Below, piece by piece: positions 7,124-17,418 of a DNA stretch of 64,000 nucleotides. Both the position numbers and the translations under genes were made by a program. Under the pieces are notes generated by a model. That model was not told where the DNA came from and did not search any database. It saw nothing but the letters and a program-made list of their open reading frames with translations. The number at the start of each line of letters is the position of its first letter. The stretch's first letter is position 1. This DNA comes from Chromohalobacter nigrandesensis (GTDB lineage: Bacteria; Pseudomonadota; Gammaproteobacteria; Pseudomonadales; Halomonadaceae), in NCBI RefSeq assembly GCF_023061285.1, contig NZ_JAKGAM010000012.1, positions 1 to 64,000 of the forward strand, written 5' to 3'.

Positions 7124-8323
7124 ATGTCCGCGCGTTCCGCTTCCCCAGCCGCTCCCCTGCCCGCTGCGCTATGGCTCGTCGCCTTCGCGTTGGCGGCCGT
7201 CAATCTGCGCGCGCCGATCGTGGTGGTGGGGCCGGTACTCGAATCGATCATGCAGACACTGGCCATCGGCGCCGGCGTCGCCAGTTTGTTCACCACCGGC
7301 ATGATCCTGTGCTTTGGGGTGCTCTCGCCGCTGGCGCCCGGCGTCGCCGCACGCCTGGGGCTGGATCGCGCCATCGCTCTGGCACTCGGCGCTATCGCGC
7401 TGGGTGGGCTACTGCGTGGCATCGAGAGCCTGCCGGTGATGCTCGTCGGGACATTCTTCGCCGGCCTGGGCATCGCCTTCGGCAACGTCTTCATGCCCAG
7501 CCTGGTCAAGCGCGACCGCCCCGAGCGCATCGGCCAGACCATGGGGCTCTACACAGTGGTAATGGGGATCGGTGCAACGCTCGGCGCGGGGACTGCCGTG
7601 CCTTTGATGAACCTCAGCGGTGCCTGGTCGGTGCCCATCCTGATGTGGGCGGGCGTGGGCGTCGCCACCACAGCGCTGTGGATCTGGATGGCCTGGCGGC
7701 GGCCCAAGGCAAGCGACGACGGGCAATCGACCAATATCACGCGGCTATTCAAGAGCCGCACCGCCTGGACCTTGACGCTGTTCATGGGCATGCAATCACT
7801 GGGCTTCTACACCCTGCAGACCTGGGTGCCCGCCGTGGCCTCGGCCGCAGGCGTGCCCAGCGCCGCTGCGGGGAACATGCTGTCAGTCATCAACCTGACC
7901 ACCATTCCCGCGAGTTACGTGATCGCGCGTCTCGCCGCGCGCTTAAATCACCATAGCCTGCTGGTGCTGGGGCTTTGCCTGCTGATCGCGCTGGGGCTGG
8001 TAGGATTGTGGCTGGCGCCCACGGCGTCGCCCACGCTATGGGCAATCCTGCTCGGCGCCGGCCAGGGTGGCTGTTTCAGCTTCGCCCTGACCATGATCGT
8101 AATGCGCACCCGGCGTGCCAACCACGCCGCCATGCTCTCCGGCATGGCCCAGAGCCTCGGCTATCTCATGGCCGCCGGCGGCCCACTGGTGTTCGGCGCC
8201 CTGCACGGCGTCACCGGCGACTGGCGACTCTCGCTGTGGCTGCTGATGGCCCTGCTCAGCGTGCAAACCGTCGCCGGAGTGATGATCGGCCGGCCCAAGC
8301 TCGTCACGGTGCGCGAAGGTTGA
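7124..8323 (+). CDS. MFS transporter, CynX/NimT-like
   Basis: A 399-residue major facilitator protein with about 12 hydrophobic segments. The first helix ends in AVNLRAPIVVVGPVLESI, a signature of the cyanate/nitroimidazole (CynX/NimT, YeaN) branch. The ATG at 7124 has AGGAAGG nine bases upstream; a TTG two codons earlier would sit too close to it. The substrate cannot be read from the sequence. It stands alone between terminators. Confidence 0.85.
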   Translation: MSARSASPAAPLPAALWLVAFALAAVNLRAPIVVVGPVLESIMQTLAIGAGVASLFTTGMILCFGVLSPLAPGVAARLGLDRAIALALGAIALGGLLRGIESLPVMLVGTFFAGLGIAFGNVFMPSLVKRDRPERIGQTMGLYTVVMGIGATLGAGTAVPLMNLSGAWSVPILMWAGVGVATTALWIWMAWRRPKASDDGQSTNITRLFKSRTAWTLTLFMGMQSLGFYTLQTWVPAVASAAGVPSAAAGNMLSVINLTTIPASYVIARLAARLNHHSLLVLGLCLLIALGLVGLWLAPTASPTLWAILLGAGQGGCFSFALTMIVMRTRRANHAAMLSGMAQSLGYLMAAGGPLVFGALHGVTGDWRLSLWLLMALLSVQTVAGVMIGRPKLVTVREG

Positions 8324-8486
8324 GCCACCGTCACGTCGTGCTACCTCCCGCACCCATGCTGGCGGTCATTCCTCACCGCCCGCAGCGGCAATCTCTGATA
8401 CGCTGCTGGATTAAATGCGAGTAAGCTCTTGGAGCCGATCCCCATCCTCGCAAGACTTCCGCAAGAATCGATCACCGAGGACTGAT

Positions 8487-8945
8487 ATGGACTGGAATAT
8501 CGCCTACACCTGGCTGGCCATTGCCCTGCTATTGGGCCTTGCGGAGCTCGCCTCAGGCGCGTTGGTGCTGCTCGCTCTGGCCGTCGCCGCCGCGCTGACG
8601 GCGCTCCTGGCCTGGCTCGGCGCCAGCCTCGCCTGGCAACTACTGGGGTTCGGCGTCCTCGCCGGGCTGCTGTTGCCAATAACCATCAAAGTGATTCGCC
8701 CCTGGTTCTCGCCCCGCGGTGTCGCCTACGGAACGACCGGCACGGGCGTCGAGAAGGGCAATGAATATCGTACGCTCAAGCGCGATTTCGATGGCGCGAC
8801 CGGCATCAAGATCAACGGCGATTTTTATCGATTGAGAGTCGCCGATACCCACACGACTGAACTGCCTTTAGACAGCCGAGTCGTTTTCCAGCGCTTCGAT
8901 GGCACCACCGCCATCGTCACGCCAGCATCGCCACAGGAGCAATAA
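8487..8945 (+). CDS. NfeD-like membrane protein, partner of the SPFH protein
   Basis: A 152-residue protein with two or three N-terminal hydrophobic segments (residues 5-70) and a C-terminal OB-fold NfeD domain (TGTGVEKGN...ATGIKINGDFYRLRVADT...). This is the short NfeD class found beside stomatin/SPFH genes, like E. coli YbbJ beside YbbK (QmcA). It ends 2 bp before the SPFH start codon, so the two are surely cotranscribed and probably form one membrane complex. Confidence 0.87.
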   Translation: MDWNIAYTWLAIALLLGLAELASGALVLLALAVAAALTALLAWLGASLAWQLLGFGVLAGLLLPITIKVIRPWFSPRGVAYGTTGTGVEKGNEYRTLKRDFDGATGIKINGDFYRLRVADTHTTELPLDSRVVFQRFDGTTAIVTPASPQEQ

Positions 8946-8947
8946 AT

Positions 8948-9997
8948 ATGGATTCATTTCTGACCCCGGGATTGATCCTCAGTCTGATCGTCGTTGCGAT
9001 CGGCATTGTGATCATCGTCAAGGGACTGGTGATCGTTCGACAGTCCGAGGTAATGGTGATCGAGCGACTTGGCTCGTTCAACCGCCTGCTGGAGAGCGGC
9101 ATCAACATCATCATCCCGTTCATCGAGCAGCCTCGCGCCATCAGCATGATCCGTTATCGCAAGCAGGGCGAGGAGTACTACCCGATCGCCACCGACGAGA
9201 CCCGCATCGACCGCCGCGAGACGGTGATGGATTTTCCCGGTCAGCCGGTAGTGACCACCGATAACGTCACGGTGACCATCAACGGCGCACTTTACTACCA
9301 GATCATCGACCCCAAGCGCGCCGTCTACGAAGTCGCCAACATGAGTCAGGCCGTCGAGGTCCTGGCCAAGACCACGCTGCGCTCGGTGGTGGGCAAGATG
9401 GAACTCGACAAGCTGTTCGAGTCCCGCGCCGAGGTCAACAACGCGATCCAATCCGCCATGGAGGAGCCCGCGTCCAAGTGGGGCGTCAAGATCTCCCGCG
9501 TCGAAGTGCAGGACATCGCCATGCCCGAGGAAGTCGAAGGTGCCATGCGTCTGCAGATGGCGGCCGAGCGTAAACGCCGCGCGACGGTCACCGAAGCCGA
9601 GGGCGAAAAATCCGCCGCCATCGCCATGGCACAAGGCCAGCGTGAGTCATCGATTCTCAACGCCGAAGGCGACAAGCAATCCGCCATTTTGCGTGCCGAG
9701 GGCGAACAGGAGTCGATCAAGCTGGTCCTTAACGCCATCGGCGACAGTGAGGACGACAAGCGTACCGTGGTGGGCTACCTGCTCGGCCAGAGCTATATCA
9801 AGGTGCTGCCGAACATGGCCAAGGATGGCGAGCGCGTGTTCGTGCCTTACGAATCTTCCGCGCTGCTGGGCAGCATGGGCATGTTCCGGGAGATGGCCGG
9901 CTCACCGGAAGATGTGGTGAGCCAGCACGTCAAGAATCGCCAGGATGGCACCGACCTGCGCAGCGGAATGGTCGGCGGCGCCGGCAGCAGTAGCTGA
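8948..9997 (+). CDS. qmcA: SPFH/band 7 (stomatin-like) membrane protein
   Basis: A 349-residue stomatin-like protein: one N-terminal membrane anchor (residues 8-30), an SPFH domain (about 33-210, with VIERLGSFNRLLESGINIIIPF) and a coiled-coil segment rich in EGEKSAAIAMAQGQRESSILNAEG repeats (about 225-260). Such proteins build oligomeric cages that organise membrane microdomains and modulate membrane proteases. It resembles E. coli QmcA, and the preceding NfeD gene supports this. The C-terminus is glycine- and serine-rich. Confidence 0.9.
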   Translation: MDSFLTPGLILSLIVVAIGIVIIVKGLVIVRQSEVMVIERLGSFNRLLESGINIIIPFIEQPRAISMIRYRKQGEEYYPIATDETRIDRRETVMDFPGQPVVTTDNVTVTINGALYYQIIDPKRAVYEVANMSQAVEVLAKTTLRSVVGKMELDKLFESRAEVNNAIQSAMEEPASKWGVKISRVEVQDIAMPEEVEGAMRLQMAAERKRRATVTEAEGEKSAAIAMAQGQRESSILNAEGDKQSAILRAEGEQESIKLVLNAIGDSEDDKRTVVGYLLGQSYIKVLPNMAKDGERVFVPYESSALLGSMGMFREMAGSPEDVVSQHVKNRQDGTDLRSGMVGGAGSSS

Positions 9998-10040
9998 CTC
10001 AGGCCGTGCGCTCACTCTCTTCATCGCGACCATGATGCGG

Positions 10041-10046
10041 TAGAAT
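10041..10046 (+). promoter_or_regulatory. Possible -10 element of the Fic module
   Basis: TAGAAT stands 27 bp before the antitoxin ATG and just after the preceding gene ends. The -35 region is poor, so confidence is low. Confidence 0.35.
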
Positions 10047-10072
10047 AGGAAGAAACGCTTGTAGGAGTCGTC

Positions 10073-10231
10073 ATGCCAAACGTATCTCTGAAGGCCAAGC
10101 GGGCCTATTTCGCCAAGGTGAGACAGGCCAACTATGCAGCCAGTCTACGACTTGAGGGTGTAGATGTGGCTTCCTCTTACCGGCCCACGAGCAGCAAAGC
10201 AGCTGTCCTGAAAAAATATCGTCAGAATTAA
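10073..10231 (+). CDS. YhfG-type Fic antitoxin (small protein)
   Basis: A 52-residue protein preceded by a GGAG ribosome binding site. It carries KAKRAYFAKVRQANYAASLR, then LEGV, resembling E. coli YhfG, the partner of Fic. Residues 24-29 are SLRLEG, which fits the (S/T)xxxE(G/N) inhibition helix motif by which class I antitoxins push a glutamate into the Fic active site to block ATP binding. The stop codon is 4 bp before the GTG of the fic gene, the classic antitoxin-first order. Base composition is less GC-rich than the neighbours, suggesting acquisition by transfer. Confidence 0.85.
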   Translation: MPNVSLKAKRAYFAKVRQANYAASLRLEGVDVASSYRPTSSKAAVLKKYRQN

Positions 10232-10235
10232 CCTT

Positions 10236-10847
10236 GTGGATAAGTACGGTGCTGGCCAAGACCCTTATTGCTACGAGGGGACTACCATGCTCAGGAACTT
10301 ACTGGGCATTCGCGATGATCCTACGCTTGAAGCAGCGGAGCGTGAGCTGACGGTTCTCGCCGCAGACACTATTCAGTTCGCTCCGCCCCCTTACGACCTC
10401 GATTATCTAAAGCACCTTCATCGCCAGCTATTTGCCGATCTTTATCCTTGGGCTGGTGAGATCCGAACCATCGACATCGCCAAAGGTGAGACGCGCTTCT
10501 GTAACGTACAGCGCATCGAACCCGAGGCATACAAGCTCTTCACCCGCCTGAGGCATGAGACTTATTTCACGAATCTGCCTCGTCAACAGCTAGTCAGTGC
10601 CGTCGCAGAGCTTTATGGCGATTTGAATGTGATTCATCCCTTCAGAGAAGGCAATGGCCGGGCACAGCGCCTTCTCTTCGAGCATCTCATCATTAATAAT
10701 GGCTATGAGATTTCATGGGAAGGGATTCAGCGTGAAGAATGGCTTCACGCCAATATCGCTGCCTACCATTGCGACTATGATGCAATGATTGCCATCTTCG
10801 ATAGATGTATCGGCTGGCCACTAGATGAGTTGTCTCCCAACTCGTGA
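10236..10847 (+). CDS. fic: Fic family protein adenylyltransferase (toxin)
   Basis: A 203-residue class I Fic protein that transfers AMP from ATP to target proteins. The catalytic loop HPFREGNGR is complete at residues 134-142 with the essential His134, and the flap region (KGETRFCNVQRIEPEA) is present. The start is a GTG, supported by family alignment (DKYGAGQDPYCYEG at the N-terminus, as in E. coli Fic). No inhibitory SxxxE motif lies inside the protein; it is supplied in trans by the upstream small ORF. The pair sits between the SPFH gene and the convergent AST operon and is visibly lower in GC content. Confidence 0.93.
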   Translation: MDKYGAGQDPYCYEGTTMLRNLLGIRDDPTLEAAERELTVLAADTIQFAPPPYDLDYLKHLHRQLFADLYPWAGEIRTIDIAKGETRFCNVQRIEPEAYKLFTRLRHETYFTNLPRQQLVSAVAELYGDLNVIHPFREGNGRAQRLLFEHLIINNGYEISWEGIQREEWLHANIAAYHCDYDAMIAIFDRCIGWPLDELSPNS

Positions 10848-10861
10848 ACCACGCCAGGCGA

Positions 10862-12235
10862 TCACCCCAACTGAAACGGATATACCGCGCCGATGCCCAG
10901 TAGCTGCGTCAGTTCATCCAGGGCGGTGAGCGATTCCCGGGCGAGTTGCGGGTCGGCGAGATCGGCGGGCGTCAGCCGATCACGATAATGCCGCTCGACC
11001 CAGGCGGTGAGGTCGCCATGCAGGACCTCGTCGAGCAACACGCGGCCACCCAGCGCTTGGCGTTCGGCCGACGAGAGCGCGACGCGCAGGCGCAGACACG
11101 CCGGGCCGCCGCCGTTGCGCATGCTCTGCTTGACGTCCTTGACCAGCACCTCGCTGATGGGGTTGTACCCCGCCAACAGCAGGTCCTGAATCGTCCGCCA
11201 CACGGTTTCATTTTCCTGACACTCGCCAGGCACGACCAGCGTCATGCTGCCGTCAGGGTTGGAGAGCAGTTGCGAGTTGAACAGGTACGTCGACACCGCA
11301 TCCTCGAGACTGACCGCCTCGCTCGGCACCCGCACCGGGATCAGCGGCGACGCCATCCGTGCGCGCAGCGCGTCCAGCGTGGCGTCTTCATCCCGAAACG
11401 CCATATCGTGATAGAGCAGCACCGGGCCATTGCCGACGGCGATGACGTCGTTATGGAAGACACCGGCATCGATGGCCTCGGGATTTTGCTGGGCGAACAC
11501 CGTCTGCGCGTCGCTCAAGCCATGCTGCCGGGCGATCGCCTGGCTCGCCTCCAGGGTCTGGCGCGCGGGATAGCGCGTGGGGCCGTGTTGCCCGCCGAAC
11601 GCCTGGCGACCGTAGACGAAAAGATGCACGCCGGGCTCGCCATGCGCGCCGCTCAACCGGGTGTGATTGGCCGCGCCTTCGTCGGAGAAGGCCGGCGTCG
11701 CCGGCAGCACCGGGTGATGCGCGAAGTGCGTCTCGTCGCGGAACATCGCCGCCAGCACGCGCGCGGTGGTGCGCGGTTCGAGGTAGCGATGAAAGCTCGA
11801 TTGCAGATTCGCGGCGGTGAAATGTACGCGGCCATCCGGGGCATCCGCGCTCGGCGTCACGGTCGCCGCGTTGGCCGTCCACATCGACGAGGCCGAGCAT
11901 ACCGCGCGCAGCAGTTGTGGGGCTTCCTGGGCCGCTCGCGCCAGCACGCTCGCGTCATCACCGGTAAAGCCGAGATCGCGCAGCGCGCCCAGGTCGGGGC
12001 GTTGCTGGGGCGGCAACACGCCTTGCGCGTAGCCGGCCTCCATCAGCGACTTCATCTTGTCGAGCCCCTGCAACGCCGCCTCGCGGGGATTGGCCGTAAG
12101 CCCCTCGTGGCGCATCGACGCTACGTTGCCATGCGCCAGCCCGGCGTAGTTGTGGGTCAGTCCTACCAGGCCGTCGAAATTGACCTCGCGTACCTCTTTA
12201 CTCATAGAACCTTCACTCATAGCACCTTCGCTCAT
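10862..12235 (-). CDS. astB: N-succinylarginine dihydrolase
   Basis: A 457-residue enzyme of the AST pathway that converts N2-succinylarginine to N2-succinylornithine with release of two NH3 and CO2. It has the guanidino-group modifying fold, with [20 protein letters not shown] at the N-terminus, HNDVIAVGN (catalytic His region) and [12 protein letters not shown] (catalytic Cys) near the C-terminus. The first ATG overlaps the astD stop codon (ATGA). Three ATGs occur in a 15-bp periodic array; the third, at 12205, matches the usual family start ([15 protein letters not shown]). It is the last gene of the cluster: astE does not follow. Confidence 0.95.
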   Translation of the reverse strand: MSEGAMSEGSMSKEVREVNFDGLVGLTHNYAGLAHGNVASMRHEGLTANPREAALQGLDKMKSLMEAGYAQGVLPPQQRPDLGALRDLGFTGDDASVLARAAQEAPQLLRAVCSASSMWTANAATVTPSADAPDGRVHFTAANLQSSFHRYLEPRTTARVLAAMFRDETHFAHHPVLPATPAFSDEGAANHTRLSGAHGEPGVHLFVYGRQAFGGQHGPTRYPARQTLEASQAIARQHGLSDAQTVFAQQNPEAIDAGVFHNDVIAVGNGPVLLYHDMAFRDEDATLDALRARMASPLIPVRVPSEAVSLEDAVSTYLFNSQLLSNPDGSMTLVVPGECQENETVWRTIQDLLLAGYNPISEVLVKDVKQSMRNGGGPACLRLRVALSSAERQALGGRVLLDEVLHGDLTAWVERHYRDRLTPADLADPQLARESLTALDELTQLLGIGAVYPFQLG

Positions 12236-12237
12236 AG
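12193..12237 (-). repeat. 15-bp tandem repeat over the astB start (three start codons)
   Basis: The astB start region consists of three near-identical 15-bp units of the form CTATGAGYGAAGGTK. Each unit carries an ATG and the first two carry a GAAGG ribosome-binding-site-like core correctly spaced (6-7 bases) before the next ATG. The third unit has diverged to AAAGAGG. Confidence 0.7.
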
Positions 12238-13719
12238 CGTCACCCCCGGCGGCAGGGTATCGGGCAGGCTAAGCGTCTCGGTTTCCATCGAAGCGACCGG
12301 ATAGGCGCAGTAATCGGCGGCGTAATAGGCACTCGGGCGGTGGTTGCCGCTATCGCCGATACCGCCGAACGGCGCGTCGCTGGAGGCGCCGGTGGTCTGG
12401 CGGTTCCAGTTGACGATGCCGGCACGGATGCGCAGCAGGAAGTCATCCCAATCGGCCTGCTCACCGCCGATCAGCCCCGCCGACAGGCCATAGCGGGTAT
12501 CGTTGGCCAGGGCGATGGCCTCGTCCCAATCATGATAGCGATGCACTTTGAGCAGCGGCCCGAAGTGCTCCTCGTCGGGCACCTCGCAGCCGGTGACGTC
12601 GATCAGCCCCGGCGAGAGGATGCTGGTGCCCTCCTCCAGGCGACGCAGCGGCGCGAGTATTCGCCCGCCGCGTGCGACGAAATCGTCTTGGGCTGCCAGC
12701 AAGCCATCCGCGGCCTCGACGCTGGCCAATCCCGCATAGAACGGCGGCGGTTCGCTGAACGGCCCCGCCACGCGCAGCGCGCCAATGGCATGTACCAGCG
12801 CTTCGAGCAACGCATCGCCGGCCGCCCCCTGGGGCACGATCAAACGCCGCGCGCAAGTGCAACGCTGGCCGCCGGAGGCGAACGCCGACTGCAGAATCGA
12901 CAGTACCGCCGCGTCCTGATCCGGCACGTCCTTGACCACCAGCGGATTGTTGCCGCCCATTTCCAGCGCCAAGATCTTGTCGACCTGGCCGCCGAACTGG
13001 CGATGCAGAAGCCCGCCGATCTTGGCGCTTCCGGTGAACAGCAAGCCGTCGATGTCGGCGCTGCCGGCCAATGCCTGACCAACCTCGGCCGCGCCCTGCA
13101 CCAGATTGATCACACCGGCGGGCAGGCCCGCCTCGAGCCAGCATTGCAGCGTCAGATCGGCGGTCATCGGCGTCTGCTCGCTGGGCTTGAAGACCACCGC
13201 GTTGCCGGCCAAAAGCGCCGGGACGATATGCCCGTTGGGCAGATGCCCGGGGAAGTTGTATGGGCCGTATACCGCCAACACGCCATGCGGGCGGTGGCGC
13301 AGCACCGCACGGCTGCCGCCGACATCCCGCGCGCGTTCGCCGGTACGCTCATGATAGGCGGTGATCGAAATTGCCACCTTGCCGATCATCGCGCCGATCT
13401 CGGTACGCGCCTCCCACAGCGGCTTGCCAGTTTCCTGCGCGATGCTCGTCGCCAGCGCCTCGCGATTGGCTTCCAGACGCTCGCGGAAGCGCTCGACCAC
13501 CGCCTGACGTTCTTCGAAGCTGTGACGCGCCCAGGCGGGAAACGCCCGGCGTGCGCCGGCTACCGCCGCTTCGACCTGGGCCGCGCTGGCCGCGCTGGCA
13601 CTCCATAGTGTCTCGCCGGAGACGGGGTCGGTCTTGTCGAAACGCGCGGCATCACCCTCGACCCAGGCGCCGTCGATCAGCAACTGCTGTTTGGGTTGCA
13701 TATGTCGCTCCTGATTCAT
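12232..13719 (-). CDS. astD: Succinylglutamate-semialdehyde dehydrogenase
   Basis: A 495-residue NAD-dependent aldehyde dehydrogenase of the AST pathway, oxidising N-succinylglutamate semialdehyde to N-succinylglutamate. Family motifs are complete: the cofactor region [20 protein letters not shown] and FKPSEQTP, the Gly-rich FTGSAKIGG, the general base in [11 protein letters not shown], and the catalytic cysteine in [10 protein letters not shown]. It starts at 13719, or at an ATG six codons in. It overlaps astB by 4 bp. The region just upstream of its start is a run of nine 7-bp repeats that separates it from astA. Confidence 0.95.
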   Translation of the reverse strand: MNQERHMQPKQQLLIDGAWVEGDAARFDKTDPVSGETLWSASAASAAQVEAAVAGARRAFPAWARHSFEERQAVVERFRERLEANREALATSIAQETGKPLWEARTEIGAMIGKVAISITAYHERTGERARDVGGSRAVLRHRPHGVLAVYGPYNFPGHLPNGHIVPALLAGNAVVFKPSEQTPMTADLTLQCWLEAGLPAGVINLVQGAAEVGQALAGSADIDGLLFTGSAKIGGLLHRQFGGQVDKILALEMGGNNPLVVKDVPDQDAAVLSILQSAFASGGQRCTCARRLIVPQGAAGDALLEALVHAIGALRVAGPFSEPPPFYAGLASVEAADGLLAAQDDFVARGGRILAPLRRLEEGTSILSPGLIDVTGCEVPDEEHFGPLLKVHRYHDWDEAIALANDTRYGLSAGLIGGEQADWDDFLLRIRAGIVNWNRQTTGASSDAPFGGIGDSGNHRPSAYYAADYCAYPVASMETETLSLPDTLPPGVTL

Positions 13720-13725
13720 TTGTAA

Positions 13726-13788
13726 GCTACGAGCTACGAGCTACGAGCTACGAGCTACGAGCTACGAGCTACGAGCTACGAGCTACGA
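13726..13788. repeat. Nine perfect copies of a 7-bp repeat (GCTACGA)
   Basis: The 63 bases from 13726 to 13788 are exactly nine tandem GCTACGA units (TCGTAGC on the coding strand of the AST operon). The tract ends 6 bp upstream of the astD start codon, within the 161-bp gap between astA and astD, and so lies in or next to its ribosome binding region. Perfect identity of all copies indicates recent expansion or active slippage. Confidence 0.95.
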
Positions 13789-13880
13789 AAAGCAGTATTC
13801 GGCCACGCTGAAAGCTCGCAATCCTTTTCCCGAAGCCCGTCGCTGACAGCTTATGACTTCTCACTCCCGGCGCAGCCGGA

Positions 13881-14897
13881 TTACGTCTCGAGCAGGCGCA
13901 AGCGGTCGCCCGCACCGACGCCGAGACGCCGAGCCTCATCCGCGCTCAACGTGAGCACGCCATCCGCACTGGGCCCGCGTCCGATCCAGGCGGCTCGGAA
14001 TTCGCTAATGTTCGCCGTCGCTACCAACCAGGTCGGGCGTTCGACACTGGCGGCCTCGTCCACGATCTCCACAGGATAGGACGCCGAGTCGCGCACCGCG
14101 CGTACATCGTCGATATAGGCCTCCACCGTGGGGCCGCCGTCGAAGATGTCGATGTAGCCCTCCCAGCGCAGCCCTTCCTTCCTGAGCATTTCCAGCGCCG
14201 GGCGGGTGTGCTCGTGAACCGCGCCGATGCAGGCCCGCGCTTCTTCGGACAGAAACGGCGTGTAAATCGGGAACTTGGGCATCAGCTCGCCGATGAAGCT
14301 TTTCTGCCCGAGGCCGGTCAGGCGGTCGGCCTCGTTGAAGTTCATGGGAAAGAAGTGGCTGCCCAGGCATTCCCAGAACGCGCTGGTGCCGTTCTCGTCG
14401 AAGCGCCCGCGCATCTCGGCAAGCACCTTGTCAGGGAAGCGATCGCGAAACTCGGCGATAAACAGCCAGCGCGCCTTGGACAGCAAGGCGCCGTTGCGAT
14501 CGCGTCGGTATTCGGGGCGCAGATACAGCGAGCAGACTTCGGCATCGCCGGTATGGTCGGAACTGAGAAACAGCGTATCGATGGTGCGATGCAAGTCGAG
14601 CTGCACCGACGAATGCGCCAGAGTGCCCAGGCGATAATTGTAGAATGGCACTTCGCGGCCGACCTGCGCCTCGATGGCGCAACATCCGGCCAGCTCGCCG
14701 TTGGCGTCGTCTTCGAGCACGAAGAAATACAGCCGGTCGTCGATGGCGCTGCGCTCCTCGAAGGCGCTGACCGCGTGTTCGATCTTGGCAGCGAGGAAGT
14801 CGCGATTGTCGGGCAACGAGGTGAACCCCACGCCGGTCTGCCAAGCCATGGCTTGCAGACTATCGATATCGCGACGTTCGATGGGTCGAATGCGCAT
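13881..14897 (-). CDS. astA: Arginine N-succinyltransferase, AstA/AruG subunit
   Basis: A 338-residue acyltransferase that succinylates the alpha-amino group of L-arginine using succinyl-CoA, the first step of the AST pathway. Matching blocks include RPIERRDIDSLQAMAWQTG, GFTSLPDN, YNYRLGTLAHSS, LLSKARWLFIAEF, KSFIGELMPKFPIYT and YIDIFDGGPTVEA, which are the hallmark segments of AstA. It is closest to the canonical single-subunit AstA and to pseudomonad AruG. The ATG shares a base with the stop codon of the upstream paralogue (TGATG), implying translational coupling and heteromer assembly as for AruF-AruG. Confidence 0.92.
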   Translation of the reverse strand: MRIRPIERRDIDSLQAMAWQTGVGFTSLPDNRDFLAAKIEHAVSAFEERSAIDDRLYFFVLEDDANGELAGCCAIEAQVGREVPFYNYRLGTLAHSSVQLDLHRTIDTLFLSSDHTGDAEVCSLYLRPEYRRDRNGALLSKARWLFIAEFRDRFPDKVLAEMRGRFDENGTSAFWECLGSHFFPMNFNEADRLTGLGQKSFIGELMPKFPIYTPFLSEEARACIGAVHEHTRPALEMLRKEGLRWEGYIDIFDGGPTVEAYIDDVRAVRDSASYPVEIVDEAASVERPTWLVATANISEFRAAWIGRGPSADGVLTLSADEARRLGVGAGDRLRLLET

Positions 14898-15961
14898 CAG
14901 GTTTCTCCCTCGTCGAACTCATCCAGGACGCTGGGCAATGCCATTGGCGCGGCCAGGACCGCGCGACCTTCCTCGACGCCCAGCAACTCGGCATGCTCGG
15001 GCGTGAGCATCAACTGCCCGGTGGGCGACAGCGCATAGCGCGCCACCAGGCAGCGGAAGCCGCCCAGTTGCTGATTGGCGATCAACGCCGGTTCGGCATC
15101 CGGCAGCACGTTGCCGGGGCGCAAGCGTACCGGATGCCAACTGGCCTGGCGGACGCTCTGCAGACGGTCACGCTCGCCGCGCACCACCGGCCCGCCATCG
15201 AAGATATCCACGTGCCGCGAGCGCACGAAGCCTTCGCCGAGCATTTCCTCGAGCGCGCCCTCGTGGTCGGGGTGTTCGCGGCCGATGGCGGCACGCGCCT
15301 GGGGCGTGAGCAAGGGTAGGTAGAGCGGGAACTGCGGCATCACCTCGGCGATGAAGCTCTTCGAGCGTACCCCGGCCAGCAGGTTGATCTCCTGAAAGCC
15401 ACGCGCAAAGAAGTGCCGCCCGACGCTGTTCCAGAACGGCGACTCGCCCTCGGCATCGAGATAGCCCGGGAAAGCCACGGCCAGAATCGAGGCGAAGCGC
15501 TCGGGGTACTGCGCGATGAACATCAACCGCGCGCGCCGCAACAGGCTCTCGGCGCTGGTGCCCTTGTAACGCGCGTCCAACGACAGCGCGCACAAAAGCG
15601 TGGTCTCGGAAGTCTCGTGCGACAGCGACAGGGTCTGCACCTCGCGGCGCACGTTGAGCTGTTGCGAGGCGTGGATCAGCGTTTCCTGACGATAGGTGTA
15701 GTAGGCATCCATGGCGCCCGCCTGGGCACGAATGCTGGCGGTCCCCACTACTTCGTCAAGCTCGAGATCCTCGAGCACGAAGGTATAGGCCTCGTCTTCG
15801 GGAAAATCGACCTCGCGCGCCAGGGCCCGCGTCGAGCGCGCAATACGCTCCTCGAGGCGGTCGCGATGCGCCGGCAGATTGGTCAGGCGCGGCGTGGCAC
15901 TGCCCGCCAGGCGCTCCAGTGCCGGCAAGTCGCGGGGTTGAACGGGGCGAACGACAAGCAT
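14897..15961 (-). CDS. aruF: Arginine N-succinyltransferase, AruF-like subunit
   Basis: Paralogue of the downstream astA with the same block order (VRPVQPRDLPALERLAG, LTNLPAH, YYTYRQETLIHASQQL, KSFIAEVMPQFPLYLPLL, HVDIFDGGPVV), giving 354 residues from the ATG at 15961. Pseudomonads have such a pair (AruF alpha, AruG beta) that form a heteromeric arginine/ornithine succinyltransferase. An upstream ATG at 15988 overlaps the astC stop codon; 15961 was preferred because it aligns with family starts (MLVVRP) and has GAGAGA nine bases upstream. Confidence 0.9.
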   Translation of the reverse strand: MLVVRPVQPRDLPALERLAGSATPRLTNLPAHRDRLEERIARSTRALAREVDFPEDEAYTFVLEDLELDEVVGTASIRAQAGAMDAYYTYRQETLIHASQQLNVRREVQTLSLSHETSETTLLCALSLDARYKGTSAESLLRRARLMFIAQYPERFASILAVAFPGYLDAEGESPFWNSVGRHFFARGFQEINLLAGVRSKSFIAEVMPQFPLYLPLLTPQARAAIGREHPDHEGALEEMLGEGFVRSRHVDIFDGGPVVRGERDRLQSVRQASWHPVRLRPGNVLPDAEPALIANQQLGGFRCLVARYALSPTGQLMLTPEHAELLGVEEGRAVLAAPMALPSVLDEFDEGET

Positions 15962-15984
15962 GGCAATGTCTCTCGATTGCGGGT

Positions 15985-17277
<1,293 letters not shown>

Positions 17278-17418
17278 TCAGCGATGTGACGACGAATTAT
17301 GAAAAGAGGTTGAGTTTTGGCGTCTACGCCCCGACTCATTCGTTTGCAGGCTCATGGTCGTGTCATCACGACGCGAGGAGCCACATCGGACACACGAGGC
17401 GCTACAAGGAGACGCACC

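Noticed and set aside
10946-13608. Long plus-strand ORFs antisense to astB and astD
   Set aside because: They overlap conserved genes in the opposite strand, carry no family motif, and are expected in GC-rich DNA.
13726-13788. Repeats upstream of astD considered as a CRISPR array
   Set aside because: Units are 7 bp and adjacent, with no spacers and no cas genes.
13371-13811. Plus-strand ORF with repeated ELRATSY peptides
   Set aside because: It is a by-product of the 7-bp repeat read through three frames (3 x 7 = 21 bp gives a 7-residue period) and lies antisense to astD.
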